This document shows, in pieces, positions 47,101-59,100 of a stretch of 64,000 bases of DNA. The DNA lies in the NCBI GenBank assembly GCA_014607495.2, contig CP053161.1:6953115-7017114 (forward strand), in the 5' to 3' direction. Each line of letters begins with the position of its first letter. Position 1 is the stretch's first letter. The position numbers were made by a program, and so were the translations under genes. The notes under the pieces were generated by a model. That model did not search any database and was not told the origin of the DNA. It was given only the letters and a program-made list of their open reading frames with translations. This DNA comes from Carposina sasakii. Taxonomy: Eukaryota > Arthropoda > Insecta > Lepidoptera > Carposinidae.

Positions 47101-50100
47101 ACATCTGTCAATAAGTTTGGTTGAGTGTCCTAATTTAACGTAGTACATTGGTAGTATTAGCAACAATTTTTGTGATTTTTTTTATCAGGTTCAGTAATGT
47201 AGGTAGGTATGAAACACTCGTAATAAATTATAATTTCGTAATGAAGAGTAGACATAGATATACAGACAGGTAAAGTTAGGGCTGTTTTTTCTCAAAGGTC
47301 AGATAGCCTATCTGAAAGATAAAGAGAATAAGGGCCGGTTTTTTCAATGGTCGACCCTTAGACATTTTTATAAAGCGAGCTTTTAATTGATATGTATACT
47401 TGTATCTACTTCTTCGGTAAAGAAAATATTGGGAAAGCAGATCTTGATAATCTTTACATCTGTTACCTGTTGGGTTTGCCAAAAAAGGACAATTTACATA
47501 TTTCTTTGCATAGGTAATAATAGTAATTTGTTTTTTAATTATTATGTTTGTTTTTGATAAGCTTGTTAGGTTTTGTGAAACACTGATAAAATTGTGTGTG
47601 CATTAGTACCTGATTAGCTCTCATAATGCTTCTATAAGTGTGGACCTGTTATTGGCTTTATGTTTCTACAATTTTTACTATAATTATAAATAGCTGTTGG
47701 TCTTCCTGAAATTGTAAAATAAAATAAAAATAGATGCTCATCTGTCATACTCCTTCCAAGTTACATAAAAATCAGTAAGTATTCGTTTATTGAAATTATC
47801 TGTATTGTGTACAATGCGAATGTATACGAATTAAGCATCGCTTATCTGCACGGGCGACCATAATGTAGCGGCTCCGGTCACCGAAAGCGGTCATCTAGCG
47901 ACCTAAATTACCCGACAAACATACCTATTCGACTGGAATACCGAACATAGACTAAATATTATACTGGAGACACTGGAGTTTGTTAAAGCTTCGTCTCGAT
48001 TCACGAATACTGAAGCCTTAGGCGTCGTCCTAATTGGGAGCGATCGTACGATGGCGCGATGCGTTCTCGTCGTGCGATGAGTTCAAAGATACAAATTTCA
48101 TCAGAGTGTCCTATTTGAACCTCGCAAGTAATCGTGCGAGCACATGAAATGCTTAATAACGATCGTACGATGCGTTTGATCGTGCGATCATGTAATCAAA
48201 GCAACAGATCTCTTTTGAGTGTCCTAATTGGTTACATACGCGATGCGTCGACGCGCGAGGGGCGCGGGACGAAAGAAAGGGGCAAGGGCCAACACCAGTG
48301 ACACACAGTAGGTACTCGGCTCGCTCGCGGCCGGACGCCATTTTGTGTTTTCATTGTTTGTGTAAAGCGTTTGGCTATTCTGTTACATACAAGATGACAT
48401 TCGAAGAAGATTTAATTAACCAAGTACGTTTACATCCTGTTGTTTGGAATAAACAGAGTGAGGACTATAAAAACAGGTTGAAAAGTGAAAGAGCATGGGA
48501 TATAATTGCGAGGAACGTAAATAAAACAAGTAAGTAGATAGTAATTTGAGCTTAGTTTTAATCACAACCAGAATTATATAATGTATACCACACACACGGC
48601 TTAAGTATCGACTTAGTATAGTTAGATATAATTTGAATCGTAATCGTAAATCGTACCTCCGTTCATTACTGAAGAGGTTCTGACATTTTTTTATGAAGCC
48701 TGGCATAGTGAGTTCACCCATGAGGAGCCCCAGTAAGGGGAAAAAATTGTGACAGCCAATGATGAAACATGTGTCAAGTAAATTGTCGTAAGTGGTATAC
48801 GTTAGAAGATATGAGGGTTTGAATCGTCAATATATTTTTTACATTTTTTATAATTTTATTTTCCCATAGTGGGGCTCCTCATAGGTGAATTTAGTATGCC
48901 AACCATGCACTAAGTCCTATTGACGTAAATTAACTGATAATTAGGAATCATTTCTATTAAGGAAATAAGTGGTGAAGAGTTCTCTAGCGTTAATTGCTGT
49001 TATTGTAGCGCGATTATTAACTCTATTACGAGGAAGTCTTCCATAATTGTTATTTAATTGATTATTTGTTACAGATAATTCTGATTCTCTCTTATCTCTG
49101 TGTATTATAATATTGTGCAACAGACAGACTGCCTTTACAATTTTAATTGAATTATCCACAGATGTTTCGATGCTTTTTAAAAGAATTCTAAATTTACTAG
49201 CAGCCATTCCAAAGGTGCATTCTATACCGACCCTTGTAGTAGACAATTTGAAATTAAATCTTGATTTATCTGCATTTCCTGTTGCTTGTGTTCTTGGATA
49301 AGGTCTCATTATGAACGTTTTCAAAGGAAAAGCCTCGTCCCCTAAAAATACATATGGTGCCACAATATCACTATTCGGTAATCGTTCCTCGGGTGGTAAT
49401 TGAATATTTCCACTGTTAAGTTCTTGAAAAAATTTTGAATTGCTGAGAACGCCTCCATCACTATCTTTCCCGTATGCACCTACGTCAATGATGCGAAATG
49501 TGTTGTCTGAATCGGAGATCCCTAATAAAACAATTGAGTAATAATTTTTGTAGTTGAAATACATGCTTCCAGAGAGTTGTGGCTTTACGACACGAATGTG
49601 TTTTCCGTCCAGATTCCCACAGCAATGTGGAAATTTATTTTTATTTGAAAATGAATTTGCTATTTCCTTAAAATCTTCGATACTAGGAAACTTCATATGT
49701 ATTTCGTTAAAATTATTCCAAATTGCACTACAAACCTCCATCACGATACTTGCTATTGCGGTTTTTGAAATGCGAAATGGCACTCCTAATTTCCGAAAAG
49801 AGGTTCCTGTTATTAAGTACCTGTAAATAATAACACGAATTAAAATTTATTGTTATTTATTACAGAAATGGACGTTAAAACTAGGTGGCGACACTTAAGG
49901 GATGTCTTTCTAAAAGAATTGAAAAAAGTTCGTAAGCCTCGCTCTGGAGATTCAGGAAGCCCAAATGAACAATATTACTCAGGAAAGTGGACCTATTACC
50001 AACATATGTTGTTTTTAAAGGATGTTTCAATGCCTCGACCAACCGAAGGTAATAGTGTTCATCAAGAAACTGGAAATAATGATAATGATGCCAGCCTACC

Positions 50101-53100
50101 ATCCACTTCAAGATCAGAGCAGAATCTTCAGTTGCCTGATGAAGATAATAATACTGCAATGATTAATAGATCCGAGACTTTTGTATCTTCTGATGACGAA
50201 CCACTGTCTACCAGTGTGCGCAGTACAAATACACAGAGCTCGAGTGCTTTGTCAACTGAAGCTTTAGATAGTGGATTACAAAGTGGATCCCAAAAAAGAA
50301 AACGTAAAGAAAATCAATCTTTAACCGAATATCAGCGTCGAATGATCCAAATCGAAGAAGATAAAATTAAAGCGTTTAAGGAGAAAGAAAAAGAAGTTGA
50401 GGATGAAGATTTACTATTTTTGAAATCGCTAGCTCCATATTTTAAATATATGAATCCAGTGCAAAAATTAAGATTAAAAAGTAAATTACAGAATACAATA
50501 GCAGACGAAATTTCTCTAGCTATGCCATCACCCCCTTCAAACTCTTCATCTACTATGTCAACAATCATACCCTCACCTGTGCACGCATCCTCACATCCAT
50601 CCATGGCACCACCAACAAACACACAACAATTCTACGAATCATTTAATGCTCAATATGATTCTTGAATATAAGATTTTTTACACCTCAATTTCTTTTTCTT
50701 ATAAAAGAATGTGTGATTATTCCTTTTTTTATACCGTAATAGTTGATTATAAGATTTTATTAAAATTTGTACATCCAGTAGTTTAAAACTAGAATTCTAC
50801 GTAATTTTGCTGACTTAAGAAGTGTTTTATATACTCTGTTGCACATTAAACCGACATAATGACTACCTATATGAAAGAAAAATAAAAAAGATAATAAATA
50901 CATAATAAAAATATATAATAAATACATAAAATGTTTGTCTTTCATTTAAATGTACGCACACATAATAATAATAAAAAACTTACCTGATTGTTAATACCAA
51001 TCTTTCTTCCACACTAATGGGTTTTTTAAAGTTGGTCACTCTATGATTACAATCGCTACGTATTCCATTGCAGATGTAGTCAAATGTTTCTTTTGCCATG
51101 GACAAATAATCGTAAAAGTCTTCTTCGTTATTTCGTACATCAAAATAAAGGTTGAAAAATTCACCGCGCAGATTTCTGGATCTATAAAGTATTTTATGTT
51201 GTCTACGTTTCCTTTTTTCAATGTCATTTGCAATTTTTAAAGCAATATTGCCCGACAGCAAAAACTGTGTATCTCTATAAAGAGCCATCGTTAAAGTGGC
51301 GTAAAGCGCGACGCCAGCCATCGAGCGACGGCATCGCACGATAGACATCGCGCGATCTATTAGGACACCTGTTAGGTCATCGTACGACCACTTTGATCGT
51401 GAGATGAAAAACGCATCGCGCCATCGTACGATCGCTCCCAATTAGGACGACGCCTTATGCTCTGATATTTCAATTCTTTTGACAAAATCAGTCGTCACAT
51501 TATATAGGGAAAGGACAATTCCTATCCTAAGCGAACAAAAGTACGAAAACATATCGAAAATAGAGACACTGGAGTTTGTTAAAGCTTCGTCTCGATTCAC
51601 GAATACTGAAACCTTATGCTCTGATATTTCAATTCTCTTTGACAAAATCAGTCGTCACATTATACAGGGAAAGGACAATTCCTATCCTCAGCGAACAAAA
51701 GTACGAAACCATATCGAAAATAAACATAAAAAAAGCTTCAAAATACTGCAGCACTTTACCATCATATTTGATGAATGTGAACAAAAGAAATATAAAAATA
51801 TTCCCCAAGTAAAATATTTTTACAGAAAGTAGCTGTGCAAAATAGTATATTTTCAGTCCCTATCATTTTAAAAAGTAAATAATGAACTGAAAAATAATTT
51901 ATACTTATTCAATTAATAATAAGTAATACAACCGTGTGGGATGAATGCAAATGCAATGCACCGGTTGACCGGTATAATTGTACTTACGTATTAAAGACAG
52001 AGACACTTTATTTTTCAGGTAGAGTCAAACTGACTTATATTCGCAAGACATACATTCCACCGAATACTACAGTGATTACCACGACCTTGGCATCAATCAA
52101 GCATAAATTGCTGAAAAGATGGAGATGACAGTGTATAATGCTACAGTAACATATCTGGTATGCTGCCGTCGGTGGCACTATGATCTTTAGATATTGAAGT
52201 AAAGTTCATAGATTATCACTAGGTTTGATATGTTTGGGGAAACCTAAAGAAACAAGTATTTATTAATAGAAACAATAATACAATTTTAGTAGCTGACACG
52301 AACACGTTTTATCTTGGCAGTGTTTTTTTTTTTTAACGAAGGAGTATTTTTTGCGTCCTATATTTCAACAGTAAAGAAGTGGTAGATTTTGTAACTAAAG
52401 TCTCGAGTCTAAGTCAAAGAGTCAATGTAAATACCAGTATACGTAACTATAAATTAATCTTATTTATGGTTAAATCGAAGGGAATAAAATACTGAAAAGA
52501 AAAAAAGTCAGTATATGTGTGGGTAAACATAACAATAATGCTTATGTGTTTATTAATTGCATTGTAACCCGACACATGAGTCAAAGTTTGCTGTCGGCCC
52601 ACAAATCGCTGGAAGTGCGCACAAAACAAAGGACCACATGCACGAGGAGGTCGTCGCCTCTAATTCATTATGACTCACTTTCCGGCATGTTCCCGATTTC
52701 GCGGTAAATAAATCAATCGATATCACAATGGAAGTATAACTTACTATGAAGTATAATATGCCTGTATTAGGTATTAGAATCGAACAGTAAAGAGCAGTAC
52801 TTGAATTGGATAAATAAATTATATAGCACGAAACCTTTTGTAATCAAAATGGAAAAGAATACTTACATGTTGGCGATGAATCTAATAAAATAATCTTAGA
52901 TAAAACTGTACATAATTTAAACGGGTAATTTAAACAGTACATTCCATTAAAAAGCCTAAAGAACCAGTTTGTTCTTAATCTTTAAGTTCAGGCATAAACA
53001 ATTTAATTTCAGCTTTAACATAGGTAAGCCAAAATTTTCAAATTTTCTGGCACGGAATGCAGAGGTCTTGGGTTCGATTCCCACCCGGGTGAGGAATTTT

Positions 53101-56100
53101 TTCCATTTCTTTATTAATATTTTTAAAATTTTAAAAGTTAAGACAAGATATTTCTCTTTAGATGTTTTGCGCCATCAAATGATAAACTAGTATTGATAAT
53201 CTGACCCAGGTATAAACGCACTTCAATTTAAGTATTTCAAGAACAAAGAACGAAGGCAGAACAAATTTTGTTTCATCCTCAAGTCTTTGCATTGCTCTGT
53301 TAACATAAAAGACACAGCTAAAGGAATATTTTTTTAGTTACATAGATTTACTTATCCTTAGTTGCTAATAAAATATTTTCATTATGTATAATCCGCAATA
53401 ACGTACATATGTACGATCACGATAACGAGCAGGCTAATGAGGTACCAACAGTTAATCTCATGTACATCTAATATATTCCATCAGAGTTTGGTTGTTGCTA
53501 AGCCGTTTCCACTGATAAGATGGCTTTATCATCATTACAATCTATTTTGACAAGGTCTACAAGGATATGAAAGTATATAATTCTTGATAAAAATATAGAT
53601 GTCACTACATAATTTGTTTAAGATTAGATGTTACATAAAATATGCCTTTATTTGTATACATTTATAGGCATACTTCTTCAGCCTGTTGCAGTCCACTGCA
53701 GTACGTAGGCCTCCCCCAGGGCACGCCACAAGGCTACTGCCACAGGGGGGTTTTGCCCATAGTCACCACGCTGGGCAGGTGGGTCGGTGACCACAGTGTG
53801 ATTTTCTGACTATGTTGTTAGTACGGGAGGCGCTGCTGCCCACCTCCCGGAAACCCTTGATCGCCTCGTACGATACTGGCACCACGCGGCTTTAGGGTTA
53901 GGCTTAGGCATACTATCCTTTCATTATTACTTGTAAGTACCTTATATTTAGCTCCGCGAGTACTTTCCAAAACAGATCATATAGCTCTTCAAAATGGAAC
54001 AGTACATGGTTCGGCATTGACATTTGATGATCTCATGTTTGGCTGGCAACCGGGATCACTCGACAATTGGTGCTAAACATTCGTGCTAATGATTGGGTAC
54101 ATTTAAATGCTGACAAAAGGGAAAATGTTGAAAGATATCCGTGTGTCGAGATCAACGTTGACTATGCTCGAAAATATTTACATTTTCTTAAGGTGAACGA
54201 GTCCAAAATGGGTGCAATTTAAACATATATACTTTAAACGAGAGGAATATTCAGCCATAAATCTATATACCTACATACCTTATATGAGCTTAATGGTAAT
54301 TTTATGAGAGGATAGTGCAGCAATTTAAAATTATTGGTTATCTAACTATGTGGCGCCATGTAGTCTACAATATCTGGCACAGAGCCAATGTCTCAGTGAC
54401 CTTCACGGTGGACGATTTAGCGAACCGTCTGGATAGGATTCATATCCCGGACGTGCAAATTAAAATTCTGCTTTATAAATTTTATCTACCTCAAATAAGA
54501 AAAAATAAAAAATATTAAATTAATATCCAATAAGTGGAAATACCGAGCTTGATGAGCTGTTTGGAGCCGGCTGGCCGACTTAAATTATTCAATGGTGAAA
54601 TTATGGGAAGTCCCAGGTATTCCCCTCACTTAGTTACCGCGAAGGGTTCGAAACTTTTCAGTCCATGCTAGGAATACGTCACAATGCTTGTTCATTTCCC
54701 CGTTTAAATCTGGCAACAGTTCAAATACACAGAACAAAGAATGTAGAATTAATTTTGTTTTACAAGTTTCTTGGATATGTTTACTAATGTCAAAAAAGGG
54801 GTCAAAATACGATTTAGCATAACGGACGATGGTGTACTTATAGATAAAAATAGTTTAGAAGGCCGACTATCGTCCTTACCTATTAATAGTGTTATAAGTC
54901 AATGCGCAAATTAAGGCAACTATTCATCCTCTTGCGGTATTTCCCTTAGGATTACATTAATCGCAAATTGACCGGAAACATCTATAAACTAGACTCTTAT
55001 CTGGATTAATTCCTATCTCGGATATAAATAAAGAGAAAATACAATTGATATGTCAATACCGACATTATCAAGGATCACATTGCTAATGCGATCGCGGCAA
55101 AAATACACACATCAGAATTATTAATGTAGCGCCTAGTACAATAATGTTTTCATGGACTACTGATTCGACGCTAGACAAATTTAATTTAAGTGTGAACAAC
55201 AAGCTAGGTAGGTACCTATTTAAAATTAATAATTCCTAATTAACTTGCAGGTGCTTAGTCTACAATATGCAAAACAAATGCCGATCTGTCGATATTTCTT
55301 AACCTGAAACTAGTCTTCAGTTTTTTTTAAAAATCAACTACGGCTGATAGAAATTGATAATCAGCTCGAGCATCAACTTCTAAGTAAGAACTTTACCAAT
55401 TTTACGCACTCTTAGAAAAGTTTGAGAACTCTAGGATCAGTCGTGCGCGTGTTAAATCCTTACGTTGGTCGCGAATCTATGCCATCGTGCCAAGGCCATT
55501 GCCAACTTGGCTATTCGTATAATTTGCACGTCCTCGGTATTTACATTTATGCATAACTCGCTTGTACCAACATGAATGTATGGACTCGAAATGCAAAACA
55601 ATGAAAAAGGAGCGATTGTTTTGGAGGACAACGCGGCTGTTTTGATGAGATCAGACCATATTGTTGGGGACAAGTGTGTTAGATAAATGAAACATGCAAA
55701 GTCCAGTATTAAATGATTCACTTGTCACCATGCATCGGTATCATGTAGGTATGGATGGACTAAAAATATAATATTAATTATTATTTTTATTTGTAGGTAT
55801 ATTTTTAAACAAAACTTAGTTTTTACCAAATCTTTATTTAGGCCCATATTTATACCTGACCGTAATCTAAGCTTAAATAAAAAAATAATTTCCTTATAAT
55901 GTATACCAAAGCAGTAGCTTGCATCGAATGTCCTTAGACAGCTTAGATTTACGGCTCAATTATTAAGACAATAATGCCAACCTATACATACATCGGAGGA
56001 TTTTCTAAAATTACAATTCATAATTAAGCAGAACTTATGAACTGTGCATAATTATATGCCATGAATTTTATGTTTTCGTATGAATAAATACGAGTAGTTA

Positions 56101-59100
56101 TGACTTGTTGACGCGCATAAAGTATAATATTTCCACTTTGATAGCATAGCCCAATGATGAATATCATTTATCTAAGGGCCGTGATAGAGAAAGACAGTAT
56201 CAACTTCATCCTTCAGATAGGCTCTGACTATTAGAGAAAGGTAAATAAAAACGAACGAAGAATATAGGCGTTTTTTCTTAACGACAGTTTGGTATACATC
56301 AGCTAAGGTCATTTGACACCTACTTCATAATACATAACATCAAGGAAACATAAATACTTGTCAGTAACTTACAAATCATAAAACCTAATTCATGTATACC
56401 CAAGTACCCATTAATATACGACCATGGACTATAAGATTTTCCCTATACATTTTCCTAAGAAACACGCACATATTTGTTGATAGATATGTTTGTAGAAGTT
56501 ACATTAGTTTGTTACCTATTTTTACCCCAGAGTGACTCGGAGTCCTATCTACGGTGTTCCATATTGCCCAAAAAGTGTATTAACTCTATTCATAATTTCC
56601 AATATTGTGATGGCACGATAAAGTATTTCATACATTACTAGCATAAAATGGCGTGGTGTAAAAACAGGTTTTATCCGCAAGTGCTAAGATATACCTACTT
56701 GTTTCTACACTACATGTTTTGATGGTTTAGTAGCTAGTTAGTCACTCTGTTTACTATATGCATGCGCTGGTTCCCACAACATGGGGTTTAAGTGGTGGGC
56801 AAAATAATAAATACATACCTACCTATGGACTTTATACCTAGAAAGTATTCCGTTGGACCAACTTACTATCCTAAATGTACATTACACGGGATCAAAATTT
56901 TTTGAGATCATAGGATTTAGACGTCTTTAGCGTTATAACTATCGCAGGTTCTAGTCGGGCCATCGCCATTTGATTGAGAAAAGAGCCCTACACCTACCAA
57001 ACACTGAATCAAACTTTTTACGTTGGACTTCCAAAAGTGCACATACCTAAATATGTAGGTATAATTCGAGGAGCGAGGGAAGCAAAATTGGATCCTCATC
57101 AGGCAAAAAACGTGTCAACCCGAAATAGATCTACAATAAACCGTTCTTACCTCCAAGCAGTCCGTACGTGAGCATCATGACAGTGACACTCTTGCTGAAG
57201 GTGGACAGGATGAAGGCTATAGTGGCCACCAGCGAGCCTGCTATGCAGACTGCACGGCAACCGTACTTGTTGCATAGTGCTGATACTATTGGACCTGGGA
57301 AAACATAAAGGAAACATGTGATATCGTCACCTTTAAGATATATTGGAGGTAGGTCGGTAAATTTAAAATTTCCTATGGACCGATTTTTCCAATATATTTT
57401 AAAATATATTGATAAAACTGATACAGTCTCTATCTTAATCAAGTTTTAGAGAAAAACAGGATCAAATTTATTCATTCATTAAACTATCTGCCTATGGAAA
57501 AAGCAGCCCTTGATGAATGGTAATTAGTGAGAATCCAGAACCACAGTATTGCATTAGAAAGCGCTGGTCTTAAGAACTAGCTTATTTCACCATATCTGAT
57601 TTAGGAAGAGATTTTATCTCCCAACCCTAAAGAGGCGTATTTGGAAACACATTTGAAATAGGTACATATAAGTTACCAAATCCAGCACCATGGTGAAACA
57701 CATTTAAGAAAAATAACTAACGTCCCGCGAATCTATCCTCGTGGTCTTAGAAAAATACTAGGGCACTATATTGTATGGGATCCGCCACGGCTGTGCACGG
57801 GTGTAATGCACTTTCACGTGGGCAAAGTCGTGGGCGGCCGCTATAAAAAAGTGTTGTTTCTAGACTTTTTCAGGCTTTTTTTTATATTTTCTCTCAGTAA
57901 GAACAATCCTCGTACTTCAAGGAATTTGCGAAATCGGTTCAGCCGTTCTTGAGATCAGCGATTCATTTTTATGTAGAAGAAAAGATGATTAATTTGATAA
58001 ATATTCCATATACTATTTTCCTGTCAAATGTCATGTTTAATGGGTGCAGGTTTAGCATGGCAAATATTTTCTTGAAGCTTACTTTTCGTGTACCAAGTAG
58101 CTAATAGCAACCATTTTGCAAATGCTATCCCTCATAACTTTATTTAGTAACTTATATTATAAACCACCCGCAACAAAACCGGTCAATCTAACTGAACCTA
58201 ATGAACCAATTCAAATAAATTCAAACAAACAAATGAAATCCCTTGGCATTGAATTGTACATTTGAACACAAATCGATCATAATCAAGGCGAACTAGATTC
58301 CTATCAATATCTGGGTTTATTGGACGACTGTCGCAAGATTCGGGGTCAATGACACGATGACCAACGACAATGATGACAACACACTTGTTAACGTATGCAT
58401 GTACCTTAGAAAACATAACACTTTCGATTTCAAATGTATTCAATTTTGTCTTTTATGTTAAAAATGCTAGGTGTAAAGCAGTTGGTGCAAGCCGGACTAA
58501 ACCACAAATGCTTTTTATGCTCGCCGCTACTCTCTGATCAATAGTACTCATACTCTACTCCTAAAGCTGGTACCTCGTTTGCTTAACCTGCAAAATCATG
58601 AAATAGTCTGTAAAAATAGCCTACTTTATTTTATTATCAGACTTATAAATACACGCCCACGAATAATATCTAATCATCATCGCTTCGAGACAACCATTAA
58701 CAGCTACCTAGCACTTATCGGTATTTATCAGTTAAATGAAACGCACCGATAACCACACGGACGGATAATCACCTTGTACTAAATCCTAAATACCCATGAA
58801 TGATTATACCCTGTCATTTGAATACTTGCAATCGGAACCAAGGTTCATCTCGACCAATGCACGTATCTATTGCATGTATCACTTCGTTTTTATTGAAATT
58901 CACATTAAACGATATAACAAGTAGAATAAAAAAAAAATATTTTGTAAAAATAGGCCAAGGTCTTGGTCAAAACGACAAGATAAAGTTTGAGACCATTTAT
59001 TTATCCCACGATATAAATGTTTTGAAACTTTATCTGCCAAGAACTTGGCCTATTTCTGATTACGACTTTTAGGCATAGTTCACAAACTTTCAACACGCGA

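Larger units (their letters stand above)
48021..51454. mobile_element. Intact PIF/Harbinger DNA transposon (3,434 bp)
   Basis: Perfect 45-bp terminal inverted repeats (48,021-48,065 and 51,410-51,454) start GGCGTCGTCCTAATTGGGAG. TTA is duplicated at 48,018-48,020 and 51,455-51,457, the 3-bp target typical of the PIF/Harbinger superfamily. It holds two convergent, overlapping genes, each with one intron: a DDE transposase on the minus strand and a MADF-BESS protein on the plus strand. Both frames are open. The subterminal 150-200 bp at each end is rich in ATCGTRCGA-type motifs. It lies in intron 3 of the transporter. The identical ends and open frames suggest recent insertion. Confidence 0.95.

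Noticed and set aside
50332..50622. 96-codon minus-strand frame
   Set aside because: It is antisense to the second exon of the MADF-BESS gene.
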